Numbered from the stretch's first letter, positions 1-9,083 are shown. The stretch is 64,000 nucleotides of DNA from Rosenbergiella collisarenosi (GCF_018494085.1 NZ_JABBFP010000009.1:90680-154679), one strand, 5' to 3'. The notes: generated from the sequence alone by a model not told the origin. A program made the numbers and translations.

Positions 1-334
1 GTTACGTTTGTTAACTCCCGCTCATTTCACTTTCGTCTTCCAGCAACCACAACGGGCTGGCACGCCGCAAATTACTATACTCGGCCGCCAAAATTCGCTG
101 GGGCATCCCCGCATCGGTCTCACTGTCGCTAAAAAACATGTTAAACGTGCTCACGAACGTAACCGAATTAAACGCTTAACTCGGGAAAGTTTTCGTTTAC
201 GTCAGCATGAATTGCCCGCGATGGATTTTGTGATCGTTGCAAAAAAAGGGATTGCGGAGCTGGATAATCAGTTATTGACAGAAGTGTTGGAGAAATTATG
301 GCGTCGTCATTGTCGCCTAGCACGCGGCTCCTGA
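1..334 (+). CDS. rnpA: Ribonuclease P protein component (5' partial)
   Basis: Protein subunit of RNase P, which with the M1 RNA removes the 5' leader of precursor tRNAs. The frame is already open at base 2 (Leu-Arg-Leu-Leu-Thr-Pro), matching the region about ten residues into E. coli RnpA, so the true start lies just before the window. The basic family signature [13 protein letters not shown] and the C-terminal [12 protein letters not shown] are both present. The last 37 bases overlap yidD, as is usual for this pair. The identification is secure; only the N-terminus is missing. Confidence 0.97.
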   Translation, partial: LRLLTPAHFTFVFQQPQRAGTPQITILGRQNSLGHPRIGLTVAKKHVKRAHERNRIKRLTRESFRLRQHELPAMDFVIVAKKGIAELDNQLLTEVLEKLWRRHCRLARGS

Positions 335-555
335 TTACTGCAATACGCGTTTATCAACGGATAATTAGCCCGATGTTAGGGCCTCATTGTCGTTTTACCC
401 CGAGTTGTTCTCATTACGGCATCGAAGCATTACGGCGTTTTGGGGTGGCAAAAGGGTGTTGGTTAACAATAAAACGCGTATTAAAATGCCATCCTTTACA
501 TTCGGGTGGTGACGATCCTGTGCCGCCGAAAAACACTGAAACCAGAGAAAACTAA
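298..555 (+). CDS. yidD: Membrane protein insertion efficiency factor YidD
   Basis: Small (85-residue) inner-membrane-associated protein that helps YidC insert proteins. It carries the family's conserved core, with an N-terminal amphipathic stretch ([20 protein letters not shown]), then Cys-Ser-x-Tyr-Gly and a C-terminal [13 protein letters not shown]. The length equals E. coli YidD. The start ATG lies inside rnpA and the stop is only two bases before yidC, so rnpA, yidD and yidC are probably translated from one message. Confidence 0.96.
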   Translation: MASSLSPSTRLLITAIRVYQRIISPMLGPHCRFTPSCSHYGIEALRRFGVAKGCWLTIKRVLKCHPLHSGGDDPVPPKNTETREN

Positions 556-557
556 CG

Positions 558-2192
558 ATGGATTCGCAACGTAATCTTTTTTTCATCGCTTTTCTGTTCG
601 TCTCCTTTATGGTCTGGCAGACGTGGCATACGGATCATGATCCGCAGCCCCAAGCACAACAGACTACTCAGAATACGAATACCCCCGCGGGTGATGCCGC
701 AAATCAAGCCAGCTCCAGTGGGCAAGGCAAAACTATTACTGTCACTACTGACGTATTATCATTACAGATTAATACGCGTGGCGGTGATATTGAACAAGCT
801 AAACTGCTGGCATACCCCGATAAGCTAGGCTCGAACACGCCATTCCAATTACTTGAAACGAGTCCAGACTTTGTCTATCAAGCCCAAAGCGGGTTGATTG
901 GGCAAAATGCACCGGATAGTAACGCGACACGTCCACTTTTTAATGCCACTCAAGATAGCTATACTTTAGCGGATGGCCAGTCTGAGCTGCGTGTTCCGAT
1001 GACGTGGACCGGTGCCGATGGCGTAGTGTATACCAAGACTTTTGTGTTCAAGCGCGGCGGATATGCGGTAAATGTTGATTACAACGTGAATAACGTTACT
1101 CAACAACCGTTGTCGTTAGCCATGTTTGGTCAACTTAAGCAAACTATCGCGTTACCTAAAGCACGTGATACCGGTAGCAGTAATTTTGCTTTACATACTT
1201 TCCGTGGTGCGGCGTATTCGACCAATGATGAAAAGTATGAAAAATATAAATTTGACACAATTGCTGAAGATAAAAACCTAAACACTACCACCAGCAATGG
1301 TTGGGTAGCGATGCTACAGCAATATTTTGCGACCGCATGGATCCCGCACACTTCAGGTAACAATACGTTCTATACCACCAAGTTAAGCGACAACTTAGCG
1401 GCAGTTGGCTATAAATCGACGCCTGTCACTGTTGCAGCAGGCCAGCAGCAAGACTTGAAAGCAACCCTGTGGGTCGGTCCGGAAATTCAAGATCAAATGG
1501 CGGCTGCGGCTCCCCATTTAGACTTAACCGTGGATTACGGCTGGTTATGGTTTATCTCACAACCGCTGTTTAAGCTGCTGAAATTCCTGCATAGCTTTAT
1601 CGGTAACTGGGGCTTCTCCATCATCGTTATTACCTTCATTGTTCGCGGTATCATGTACCCGCTGACGAAAGCACAATACACGTCGATGGCTAAGATGCGT
1701 ATGCTGCAACCGAAGATCCAAGCGATGCGTGAGCGTCACGGTGAAGATAAGCAACGTGTAAGCCAAGAAATGATGGCGTTATATAAAGCAGAGAAGGTCA
1801 ATCCACTCGGTGGTTGTCTCCCTCTGCTAATTCAGATGCCAATCTTCTTAGCTCTCTACTACATGCTGATGGGTTCGATTGAATTACGTCACGCGCCTTT
1901 TGCACTGTGGATCCACGACTTAAGTGCACAAGACCCGTACTACATTCTGCCGATTCTAATGGGTGTAACGATGTTCTTCATTCAGAAGATGTCACCAACA
2001 ACCGTTACTGACCCAATGCAGCAGAAGATCATGACATTTATGCCGGTCATCTTCACCGTCTTCTTCTTGTGGTTCCCATCTGGTCTGGTGCTGTACTATA
2101 TCGTGAGTAACTTGGTTACGATTATTCAGCAGCAAATGATTTATCGTGGATTAGAGAAGCGCGGATTACATAGCCGGAAGAAAAAAGGCTAA
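558..2192 (+). CDS. yidC: Membrane protein insertase YidC
   Basis: Inner-membrane insertase of the YidC/Oxa1/Alb3 family, working alone or with SecYEG. At 544 residues it is close to E. coli YidC (548). Residue 7 onward is the N-terminal signal-anchor helix, followed by a Gln/Asn/Thr-rich linker, the large periplasmic beta domain (about 55-340) and the conserved five-helix insertase core from about residue 350. The core includes the cytoplasmic hairpin ([19 protein letters not shown]). The tail ends in a basic RKKKG. A terminator follows before mnmE. Confidence 0.97.
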   Translation: MDSQRNLFFIAFLFVSFMVWQTWHTDHDPQPQAQQTTQNTNTPAGDAANQASSSGQGKTITVTTDVLSLQINTRGGDIEQAKLLAYPDKLGSNTPFQLLETSPDFVYQAQSGLIGQNAPDSNATRPLFNATQDSYTLADGQSELRVPMTWTGADGVVYTKTFVFKRGGYAVNVDYNVNNVTQQPLSLAMFGQLKQTIALPKARDTGSSNFALHTFRGAAYSTNDEKYEKYKFDTIAEDKNLNTTTSNGWVAMLQQYFATAWIPHTSGNNTFYTTKLSDNLAAVGYKSTPVTVAAGQQQDLKATLWVGPEIQDQMAAAAPHLDLTVDYGWLWFISQPLFKLLKFLHSFIGNWGFSIIVITFIVRGIMYPLTKAQYTSMAKMRMLQPKIQAMRERHGEDKQRVSQEMMALYKAEKVNPLGGCLPLLIQMPIFLALYYMLMGSIELRHAPFALWIHDLSAQDPYYILPILMGVTMFFIQKMSPTTVTDPMQQKIMTFMPVIFTVFFLWFPSGLVLYYIVSNLVTIIQQQMIYRGLEKRGLHSRKKKG

Positions 2193-2223
2193 TCCCGCAT
2201 TACGCTAAATCACGTTATACTTA

Positions 2224-2248
2224 GGCGGTCATTATGACCGCCTTTTTT
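2224..2248 (+). terminator. Rho-independent terminator after yidC
   Basis: A GC-rich stem GGCGGTC / GACCGCC with a short ATTAT loop is followed by a run of six T. It ends the rnpA-yidD-yidC message. The longest open frame for mnmE starts inside this hairpin, which argues against that early start. Confidence 0.85.
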
Positions 2249-2266
2249 ATTGTTAGAGAGAATACC

Positions 2267-3631
2267 ATGAGCCATAGCGATACGATTGTCGCCCAAGCAA
2301 CCCCTCCAGGTCGTGGTGGTGTTGGGATATTGAGGATATCAGGCCCCGCAGCGGCAGATGTTGCGCTGGGCTTACTCGGAAAGTTGCCTAAACCTCGCAC
2401 CGCCGAATATCTTCCCTTTAAAGATGAACAGGGTGCCGTGCTGGACCAAGGTATTGCTCTGTGGTTTCCAAATCCTCATTCCTTCACGGGCGAGGATGTA
2501 CTGGAACTACAAGGTCACGGTGGTCCGGTTATTCTCGATCTGCTACTCAAACGTATCATTGCGACGGCAAACGTCCGTATTGCTAAGCCCGGTGAGTTCT
2601 CTGAACGTGCATTCTTAAACGATAAACTCGATCTTGCACAGGCAGAGGCTATCGCCGATCTTATCGACGCGAGCTCTGAACAAGCTGCCCGCTCAGCAGT
2701 GAATTCGCTGCAAGGGGTATTTTCGGCACGAGTTAACCAACTTGTTGAAGCGCTTACTCACTTACGTATCTACGTCGAGGCTGCTATTGATTTCCCCGAT
2801 GAAGAGATCGATTTTCTTTCGGATGGCAAGATTGAGGCGCAATTAAATAGTGTTATCGGTGAATTAGACACCGTACGCCAAGAGGCCCGACAAGGCAGCT
2901 TACTACGCGAAGGAATGAAGGTCGTCATTGCGGGTCGACCTAATGCAGGAAAATCTAGCTTGCTCAACGCACTCGCTGGAAGGGAAGCGGCCATCGTGAC
3001 CGATATTGCGGGGACGACTCGTGACGTCTTGCGCGAGCATATCCATATTGATGGAATGCCATTGCATATCATCGATACTGCCGGTTTACGCGAGGCCAGT
3101 GACGAAGTTGAACGTATTGGTATAGAGCGCGCTTGGCAAGAAATTGAGCAGGCGGACTGCGTATTATTTATGGTAGACAGTACAACTACAGATGCTACCG
3201 ACGCTACAGCAATTTGGCCGGATTTTATCGCTCGGTTACCTACTTCTATCCCCGTGATTGTCGTGAGGAATAAAGCTGATATTACTGGAGAGTCCCCAGG
3301 ACTATCGGAGGTGAATAATCACCTATTGATCCGTCTTTCTGCCCGAGAAGGTACCGGTATCGATGCGCTACGGGCACACCTTAAAAAGAGCATGGGCTTC
3401 GCAGGTAATACAGAGGGCGGCTTTATTGCCCGCAGGCGCCACTTAGAGGCGTTAGAGCTTGCAGGAACACATCTATTACAAGGAAAAACTCAGCTGATTG
3501 ATGCACGGGCGGGAGAGCTACTCGCTGAAGAGCTTCGGGTGGCGCAAAGCGCACTGAGTGAAATTACTGGTGAGTTCACTTCCGATGACCTACTCGGACG
3601 AATTTTCTCAAGCTTCTGTATCGGGAAATGA
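2267..3631 (+). CDS. mnmE: tRNA modification GTPase MnmE
   Basis: GTPase that, with MnmG, installs the (carboxymethyl)aminomethyl group at wobble U34 of some tRNAs. From this ATG the protein has 454 residues, exactly the E. coli length. An earlier in-frame ATG at 2234 falls in the yidC terminator and is rejected. An N-terminal tetrahydrofolate-binding domain (1-118) is followed by helices interrupted by a G domain: G1 GRPNAGKS (223-230), DTAG (270-273) and NKAD (335-338). The C-terminal CIGK contains the catalytic Cys451. In E. coli the tna operon follows mnmE; here a qmcA/nfeD pair does. Confidence 0.97.
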   Translation: MSHSDTIVAQATPPGRGGVGILRISGPAAADVALGLLGKLPKPRTAEYLPFKDEQGAVLDQGIALWFPNPHSFTGEDVLELQGHGGPVILDLLLKRIIATANVRIAKPGEFSERAFLNDKLDLAQAEAIADLIDASSEQAARSAVNSLQGVFSARVNQLVEALTHLRIYVEAAIDFPDEEIDFLSDGKIEAQLNSVIGELDTVRQEARQGSLLREGMKVVIAGRPNAGKSSLLNALAGREAAIVTDIAGTTRDVLREHIHIDGMPLHIIDTAGLREASDEVERIGIERAWQEIEQADCVLFMVDSTTTDATDATAIWPDFIARLPTSIPVIVVRNKADITGESPGLSEVNNHLLIRLSAREGTGIDALRAHLKKSMGFAGNTEGGFIARRRHLEALELAGTHLLQGKTQLIDARAGELLAEELRVAQSALSEITGEFTSDDLLGRIFSSFCIGK

Positions 3632-3637
3632 GTGAAT

Positions 3638-3657
3638 GGGCACAGCTCGCTGTGCCC
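3638..3657. terminator. Hairpin between convergent mnmE and qmcA
   Basis: A perfect inverted repeat (GGGCACAGC-TC-GCTGTGCCC) sits in the 32-base gap between two convergent genes. It lacks a clear T-run on either strand, so it may act as a weak or bidirectional terminator or as an RNA 3' end stabiliser. Confidence 0.55.
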
Positions 3658-3663
3658 GATTGA

Positions 3664-4596
3664 TTAGCGTGTCTTTGTCTCTTGGCTTGCACTGAGCAGA
3701 ACGCCAGCATTCAGTAATCCCCCTACCGATTGTGCTAAATCAGCAGGTATCGCAACGACTTTACTATTATCGCTTGCGGCCAACTTGGTGAATGACCCCA
3801 CGTAGTTGTTGGCTAATTGAAATGTCATCGCCTTTTCTCCCCCCTCTTCGGCTATAACCTGTGCCAGTTGTAAGGCTGCCTTACGCTGACCGGCAGCCAG
3901 TGTTTCTAGGGCTTCAGCTTCCCGTCTTGACGATTCTAATTTTGCCTCAGCGTCTAAGATCATTGCCTGTTTTTTTCCTTCCGCTTCGCGTATCGCTGCA
4001 TTCTTATTCCCTTCAGCTCGGGTTTCAGTAGCTTTACGCTCACGCTCAGCCGCCGCTTGCTGCTCCATAGACTTACGCATTGAGTCTGAAGGGGTGATAT
4101 CTTGAATATCTACTGCTTTCAAAATAAGCCCCCAATCGCTCATCTGTTCTTCCATGTTCGCCCGCAGCGTAATGGCTAATTGGTCGCGATTCGATAGCGT
4201 ATCATCTAAATTCATTCCACCCACCGCATTACGGATAGTTGTCATGACTAAGTTTTGGACGGCTGCGCTATAACTATCAACACCATAAGCCGCTTTGGCC
4301 GGATCGGCTATACGGATGAAGCAGATAGCGTTTACGCCTACCGTGGCATTATCGCGGGTAATCCCCTCAATACCTTTTACTTCGAACATCTGATCCTTAG
4401 CAGACATACGGTATGCCACGGAATCGATAAAAGGAATGAGGATATTTAAACCTGGGTTTAATGTTTTATGGTATTTACCTAAACGCTCCACAATCCATTG
4501 ATCAGCCTGTGGGACGATCCGAACACACTTCAAAAAGGTAATGGCAACCAGTATGACAATAAGAATTGCGACGATAATCCCTGGAGTAATGATCAT
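3664..4596 (-). CDS. qmcA: SPFH-domain protein QmcA (stomatin/prohibitin-like)
   Basis: Inner-membrane SPFH protein thought to form membrane microdomain scaffolds; E. coli QmcA is a ligand or partner of FtsH-type quality control. The 310 residues show one N-terminal membrane helix (about 3-25), an SPFH domain (about 25-180, with VPQADQWIVERLGKYHKTL), and an Ala/Glu/Arg-rich coiled coil (about 190-240, RAEGNKNAAIREAEGKK). The start overlaps the end of the NfeD-like gene by 4 bases, so the two are translationally coupled, as in the E. coli ybbK-ybbJ pair. The location directly after mnmE differs from E. coli. Confidence 0.93.
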   Translation of the reverse strand: MIITPGIIVAILIVILVAITFLKCVRIVPQADQWIVERLGKYHKTLNPGLNILIPFIDSVAYRMSAKDQMFEVKGIEGITRDNATVGVNAICFIRIADPAKAAYGVDSYSAAVQNLVMTTIRNAVGGMNLDDTLSNRDQLAITLRANMEEQMSDWGLILKAVDIQDITPSDSMRKSMEQQAAAERERKATETRAEGNKNAAIREAEGKKQAMILDAEAKLESSRREAEALETLAAGQRKAALQLAQVIAEEGGEKAMTFQLANNYVGSFTKLAASDNSKVVAIPADLAQSVGGLLNAGVLLSASQETKTR

Positions 4597-5048
4597 TTTG
4601 TTCCCTCTTTAGTTAATGAACTCGCTTGAACTTTTACTCTACTGCTATCCGTAACGTCAGTGACGATAACTCGCGTTTGCCTATCAAGAATGTCGTCACT
4701 AAAACACGACCACTCCTGTTTTCCTTGAATAGGTCGACTGAGCAGCAATATCCCCATTTTTCCTGGTTGTAATGCATCGGCTAAAATACCTTCAGCCCCA
4801 AGTAATGAGCTATCGATATATTCAACAGGCTTGCTACGGATCCATTTCACCCAAATAAAAGCGCAGATAAGTGAAGAAATGGCCCACGTTAACAACTGTA
4901 AAACAACGGATAGATGAGGGAATAGATAAGAGATAATCGCTGGCACCAACGCCGCAATTGCCATCCACAATCCGAAGAAGGTGATCGTACAAAATTCAAT
5001 TATCGCAAATATTGCAGCAACCCCGAGCCATATCCAATAAAACCCCAT
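4593..5048 (-). CDS. ybbJ: NfeD-like membrane protein (YbbJ)
   Basis: Partner of the SPFH protein QmcA, belonging to the short NfeD family. It has three to four N-terminal membrane segments (about 3-75) followed by a C-terminal OB-fold (about 85-150, including LGAEGILADALQPGKMGILL). The longest frame begins at a TTG two codons earlier, but AAGGA sits about eight bases before the ATG used here, giving 151 residues. The region upstream (5049-5143) presumably holds the promoter for both genes; no clear motif was identified. Confidence 0.9.
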   Translation of the reverse strand: MGFYWIWLGVAAIFAIIEFCTITFFGLWMAIAALVPAIISYLFPHLSVVLQLLTWAISSLICAFIWVKWIRSKPVEYIDSSLLGAEGILADALQPGKMGILLLSRPIQGKQEWSCFSDDILDRQTRVIVTDVTDSSRVKVQASSLTKEGTK

Positions 5049-5143
5049 CGGCAAATCCTTATCGTTGATGTTTTAGCAAATCATACCTTTAATGAGAGTA
5101 CACACGCGAACACCCATACAAACTTTACATTCCGACCACTGTA

Positions 5144-7252
5144 TTATGGACTTAATTCGATTATTCGGTCTGCACTGGCAATGGTGGATGGGCGATGTGC
5201 AATAAAGATCCGCGTAATATTTAACGAACGAATGGACGTATTAACGGCAGCTTCGTTTTCCAAATCAAGATGGCTGGTTGCTTCGTCTAAAAAAAGTATC
5301 GCGGGTCGCCGATAAAGCGCACGAGCGATAAGTAGTCGTTGTTTTTGTCCACCTGATAGGCTACCACCCAGTTCACTCACTAATGTTTCGTAACCCATCG
5401 GCATACGTATGATTTCCTCGTGTAAGTAAGCCATTTTGGCACAATCGATAATCCTCTCCCGACAATTATCTTCACCAAAACCAGTGATATTCTCGGCAAT
5501 AGACCCTGCAAATAGCTTATCTTCCTGTAGGACACAGGCGATGACATCTCTGAAATTATTAACACCGACCTGCTGGATATCTAATCCATTAAAGCGAATC
5601 GTTCCACTATCTGGTGTGAGTAGCCCACACATTAATTTCATTAACGTTGTTTTACCAACCCCAGACGGACCAACGATCGCGACGCTCTCCCCCGGTTCAA
5701 CCGTAAATGAGCGATGCGCAAGCACTGGCGCAGTGAGCTTATCGTACTGATACGTTAAATCATCCACTTCAAACCGTGCCGCTTGATTATGTTCACATAA
5801 GCGCTTCGAACTCAGCTGTGATTCCGGTTCTTGGTAAACAATATCAGCCACCCTTTCGTTATGTAAACTCAGCATTTTTAGATTGAGTAGCATGTCGACA
5901 ATCGCGGATGCTCGGTCAGAAAACTGGCCTCGGTAAGCGTTAAAGGCCACGAACATACCTAGAGTCATATGTCCGTCAATCACCATTGATGCCCCTAACC
6001 AAAGTATTAATACCTGGTCGAGGGTACTAATCAAAGAGTTTACCCCGCCAAATAACATATCCAAGCGAGTCATTCTTATCACAGCATTGGTAGTTTCAAT
6101 ATTAAGGTTGAGCCAATAGCGTGAACGCGTTTTATTTAACCCGAGGACTTTGAGTGTCGCGATGCCATAGAGAGTTTCCATAAAGTGCGAATTTGCACGC
6201 GCATCTTTAACGATCTGCTCTTCTTGAGCCTGTCGATAACGGTGGTAGGTAGCCAGTCGTAATATGACATAAAGCAGGGTAAATCCCAGCACAACAAAAT
6301 ATAACCATCCTCCATACATAAACATCATCACTGAGACACTGACTACCATCAGTATGTCAATCGTTCCGGAGACGACGCTTGATGTTAACGTTTCGCGAAT
6401 AGTGGCTAGCGAGCCGAACCGGGACTGAATATCCCCAAGTTTTCGTTTTTCAAAATAGCTTAAAGGTAGCCGTAATAGATGGTCCATCAGGCCCGTTTTC
6501 CACTGTACGTCTATCAACGACTGCATAACCAGCGTCGTCCAGCTACGCAACATACTAATAAACGTGCGGAATAATATGAACGTGACTAAGCCGAGACAGA
6601 TCAGCGTGAGTAAATTCTGATCTCTTGCGATAATAACGTGGTCCATTACTAGTTGCGTACCAACCGGTATCGCGATATTGACGGCTTCGACAAGGATCGT
6701 TAGCGCAAATATCTTAGCCAAGACGCTGGGCAGGCCGGTTATATTCTTTAGCAAACTGAGAAAGCTTATTTTCGAACGCGCTTTGACGGGCTTAAATTCG
6801 CTGTCTGGCCAGAGCTCTAATGCTATGCCCGTAAAATGTTGCGACATTTCCTGTAGACTCACTACCCGCCTTCCGAATGCAGGATCGTGGATGATGAATC
6901 TATTTCTACCCGCCTTGACCAGTACTACGAAATGACTCATATCCCAATGCAGTAAGCAGGGCCGTTTAAGCTGCCTAATCTCATCAAGATCGAGTGATAG
7001 CGCTCGTGTCTGTAGATTGAGTTGGCTACCAATATGCACCAAAGTCGCCAAAGTCGCCCCTTGCGCAGATAGGCCAAACTTCTGCCGTAAATTCAGAAGA
7101 TCAATATTCATTCCGAAATAGCGGCAAACCATGACGATACAGGCTAGTCCACATTCGGCAGCTTCCGTTTGCAAGACTTGTGGAACTTTCCGGAAGAAAC
7201 CGAACTGAAGTTGCTGACATACCATTCTAAAAAGCTGGGAGACTTCATTCAT
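5144..7252 (-). CDS. Microcin exporter: C39-peptidase ABC transporter (CvaB-like)
   Basis: Bifunctional exporter predicted to cut a double-glycine-type leader and move the mature peptide across the inner membrane. An N-terminal C39 peptidase domain (about 22-150) has the catalytic triad Cys34 (in AAECGLAC), His107 and Asp123. A six-helix ABC membrane domain (about 170-460) follows. The C-terminal ATPase has Walker A GPSGVGKT (528-535), signature LSGGQ (632-636), Walker B ILFLDE (652-657) and H-loop His686. All catalytic residues are intact, so the protein should be active. It overlaps the upstream HlyD-type gene by 8 bases. The family is CvaB/MchF-like. The locus carries no outer-membrane channel gene, so host TolC is the likely partner. 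Confidence 0.94.
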   Translation of the reverse strand: MNEVSQLFRMVCQQLQFGFFRKVPQVLQTEAAECGLACIVMVCRYFGMNIDLLNLRQKFGLSAQGATLATLVHIGSQLNLQTRALSLDLDEIRQLKRPCLLHWDMSHFVVLVKAGRNRFIIHDPAFGRRVVSLQEMSQHFTGIALELWPDSEFKPVKARSKISFLSLLKNITGLPSVLAKIFALTILVEAVNIAIPVGTQLVMDHVIIARDQNLLTLICLGLVTFILFRTFISMLRSWTTLVMQSLIDVQWKTGLMDHLLRLPLSYFEKRKLGDIQSRFGSLATIRETLTSSVVSGTIDILMVVSVSVMMFMYGGWLYFVVLGFTLLYVILRLATYHRYRQAQEEQIVKDARANSHFMETLYGIATLKVLGLNKTRSRYWLNLNIETTNAVIRMTRLDMLFGGVNSLISTLDQVLILWLGASMVIDGHMTLGMFVAFNAYRGQFSDRASAIVDMLLNLKMLSLHNERVADIVYQEPESQLSSKRLCEHNQAARFEVDDLTYQYDKLTAPVLAHRSFTVEPGESVAIVGPSGVGKTTLMKLMCGLLTPDSGTIRFNGLDIQQVGVNNFRDVIACVLQEDKLFAGSIAENITGFGEDNCRERIIDCAKMAYLHEEIIRMPMGYETLVSELGGSLSGGQKQRLLIARALYRRPAILFLDEATSHLDLENEAAVNTSIRSLNITRIFIAHRPSTIASADRIIELSP

Positions 7253-8537
7253 GTACTGGCCCTCCTAGACTACGCTTAATATCGTAATAAGGTGAAAGGA
7301 TCCATTGATAGAGCGGCCTCTTTTCCAGGAATAAGGTGACCTCCGCTGACATACCGTTACTTATAGGTAACGTTTTATTATCAAATTTCAGCGTTTTGTC
7401 ATGGATCGCCACAATCGTCTTATAAAACGCTTCTTTCGATTGTTGCGTAGTAGCTGGGTAGCTTCCCCTATAACTCATCATTTCACTCTCCGTCGCCGGT
7501 ACTTGTGATAACGACGTAATCTCACCAGAGAACTGTCCAAATTTTTCATAGGGATAAGCATCGTAACGAATATTAACTTTATCTCCTGCCCGCACGAACG
7601 GAAGACTATGGTTGGGTAGCCATAACATCAATTGGTAATACTGTTTATCACCAGGAAGAATTTGCGCCAAACTATCACCCAAACTAAACATCTGCCCTTC
7701 CGTAAAAGCCATATTCTCCACTTTGCCAGTGACTGGGGCGGTTATGACTAGTGTGCCATTAGCATCAACTTCGGCGAGCATTCGAGAGAATTCACTGAGT
7801 TTCAGCTCATATTCTGAAATACGATTATCGAAATCGGTAGAGGTACTGGTTATTTCACTTTCTAGATTGATAATCTGTAAGCCTTCCTGAATAAGCTGAC
7901 TATTCATATTTTGCCAAGAAGACTGCTGTTGATAAAAAAGATAACGTTGGTTATAGGATTGTTCTTTACTAATCAATCCTCTTTTTAAGTAATCATCATA
8001 ATTCTTCATACTCTGTTGCATATCTTTAACCCCATTTAAGGAGTTTTCTACTAGAGCCTTAGTATTATTATAAGACTTTTTATATTCGGTCAGTTGATGG
8101 GTTAATTTATCAATATTTATTTTTTTATTTTCTTTTAACTTACCAATAATATTATTAGTTAAAGTGACTTGTTGGTTAATACTGATCTTGGATTTTTGGC
8201 TCAGATTACCGGATTGGGTATCCCTGCTAATATCTAATTCGTAAATAGGTGCACCTTTTACCACTTTATTACCAATTTCTACGTAGCTTTTATTTATTCT
8301 TCCTTGCTGAGGTGCGAGTATGTTGACCGTCTGCTGTAGCGAAAAAATCTCTCCTCTAACATTAACTCGTCGGTTATATTCACCTTTTACTAATACGATC
8401 AGTGCTATAGCTATGAAAAAGAGAGTGAAGGTAATAATTAGCCATACCGGCATTCCTCTTAATAATAAAGCCTTACCGAGCCAATGATGGCGCTGATGAT
8501 AAAGTGCTTCTTTTCTAAATAGCTCATTATCTTTCAT
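7245..8537 (-). CDS. HlyD-family periplasmic adaptor (CvaA-like microcin secretion protein)
   Basis: Membrane-fusion protein linking the ABC exporter to an outer-membrane channel. The 430 residues show a short cytoplasmic N-terminus, one membrane helix (about 31-51), a lipoyl-type half motif (VNVRGEIFSLQQTVNILAPQ), a Lys/Asn/Gln-rich coiled-coil hairpin (about 115-260), the second lipoyl half and a beta-barrel with the HlyD motif near PVTGKVENMAFTEGQMFSLG. It starts 49 bases after the microcin terminator and overlaps the ABC gene, so adaptor and exporter are coupled. The coiled-coil part is clearly more AT-rich than neighbouring core genes, which suggests acquisition. Confidence 0.92.
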   Translation of the reverse strand: MKDNELFRKEALYHQRHHWLGKALLLRGMPVWLIITFTLFFIAIALIVLVKGEYNRRVNVRGEIFSLQQTVNILAPQQGRINKSYVEIGNKVVKGAPIYELDISRDTQSGNLSQKSKISINQQVTLTNNIIGKLKENKKINIDKLTHQLTEYKKSYNNTKALVENSLNGVKDMQQSMKNYDDYLKRGLISKEQSYNQRYLFYQQQSSWQNMNSQLIQEGLQIINLESEITSTSTDFDNRISEYELKLSEFSRMLAEVDANGTLVITAPVTGKVENMAFTEGQMFSLGDSLAQILPGDKQYYQLMLWLPNHSLPFVRAGDKVNIRYDAYPYEKFGQFSGEITSLSQVPATESEMMSYRGSYPATTQQSKEAFYKTIVAIHDKTLKFDNKTLPISNGMSAEVTLFLEKRPLYQWILSPYYDIKRSLGGPVHE

Positions 8538-8581
8538 GATTTTAATTTTTTAGTAGAGTGGAGGAGTAACGAGAAGGGATT

Positions 8582-8620
8582 AAAAAAAGCAAAGAGATCT
8601 ATAAAAAATCTCTTTGCTTT
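8582..8620 (-). terminator. Strong terminator between microcin gene and export genes
   Basis: A 13-bp perfect stem (8586-8598 with 8608-8620, loop of nine) is followed on the minus strand by seven T. It lies directly after the microcin stop codon. It should make the short precursor transcript abundant and let only read-through, or a separate promoter, reach the exporter genes. Confidence 0.88.
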
Positions 8621-8632
8621 AGTTAATTTATA

Positions 8633-8854
8633 TTATTTTCTGAATACTAAGTTGAAGAAAGAGGTCACTGTATCGATGGTTGAATCAATGACTAAGCCTG
8701 CATTTTTAGCAACGTTGGTTGCATTGACTTTAGCATTTTTCCAACCGAATGTTTCGAGTACACCACCGAAAGTCGATGCGATACCGCTAAAAGTATTAGC
8801 AAAAACACCTGCGCCTGAAATATTTTGCATTTGAGCGCTATTCAATTCTTTCAT
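8633..8854 (-). CDS. Class II microcin-like precursor peptide
   Basis: A 73-residue precursor. The start is chosen because AAGGAAAA lies just upstream and because it leaves a classical leader, MKELNSAQMQNISGA, ending in Gly-Ala at positions 14-15. This aligns with the remembered microcin L leader (MREITLNEMNNVSGA). An 18-codon longer frame exists but would hide the leader. The predicted mature peptide has 58 residues, no cysteine, a Gly/Ala/Ser/Thr-rich hydrophobic N-half (VFANTFSGIASTFGGVLETF), a basic middle and a hydrophobic amphipathic end (FFNLVFRK), with net charge about +2. It lacks the Ser-rich tail of siderophore-linked class IIb microcins. The core sequence is not one I recognise. 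Antibacterial activity is inferred from the leader and the adjacent exporter. Confidence 0.85.
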   Translation of the reverse strand: MKELNSAQMQNISGAGVFANTFSGIASTFGGVLETFGWKNAKVNATNVAKNAGLVIDSTIDTVTSFFNLVFRK

Positions 8855-8918
8855 TATATTTTCCTTAATTAATTTTTCCATTATTAGTCTGCATGGGATA
8901 TACCTCAAGCGACGAGTT

Positions 8919-8961
8919 GGAGATTACCGGGTGTCACCCAGGAGTGCAATCTCATATCTCC
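8919..8961 (-). promoter_or_regulatory. Structured leader or operator upstream of the microcin gene
   Basis: Two nested symmetries lie 65-110 bases before the microcin start: an outer six-base inverted repeat (GGAGAT 8919-8924 with ATCTCC 8956-8961) and an inner dyad GGGTGTCACCC (8929-8939). The inner dyad is too tight for an RNA hairpin and looks like a DNA-binding site; the outer repeat could fold in RNA. The function is inferred from position only. Confidence 0.4.
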
Positions 8962-9022
8962 GGAAAAAAAGGAAAAATCTCGGTTTTTAAAAAACCAAAA
9001 AAATTAATAGCGAAAAAATCCA

Positions 9023-9051
9023 ATTATATATGTTAGATAAGCTTATAAAAA
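9023..9051 (-). promoter_or_regulatory. Candidate promoter for the microcin gene
   Basis: On the minus strand a perfect -10 (TATAAT, 9023-9028) is preceded by 17 bases and a weak T-rich -35 (9046-9051) inside an AT-rich stretch. Transcription from here would give a long 5' leader of roughly 160 bases carrying the nested repeats. The weak -35 suggests an activator or an alternative promoter. Confidence 0.35.
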
Positions 9052-9083
9052 AATCCAGTATAGCTCACTAAACTATACTGGAT
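9046..9083 (-). terminator. Rho-independent terminator after phoU
   Basis: An 11-bp perfect stem (ATCCAGTATAG 9053-9063 with CTATACTGGAT 9073-9083) and a nine-base loop are followed on the minus strand by a T-run. It ends the pst-phoU operon 20 bases after the phoU stop and separates it from the microcin locus. Confidence 0.87.

Noticed and set aside
2234..2266. Upstream ATG for mnmE
   Set aside because: Lies in the yidC terminator; the later ATG gives the exact family length and has a ribosome-binding site.
8652..8834. 60-codon plus-strand frame across the microcin gene
   Set aside because: Fully antisense to the well-supported precursor; no ribosome-binding site.
8893..9036. 47-codon plus-strand frame opposite the microcin leader, Lys-rich, considered as an immunity peptide
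   Set aside because: No ribosome-binding site, no hydrophobic segment as expected of immunity proteins, and it covers the candidate promoter and repeats of the microcin gene.
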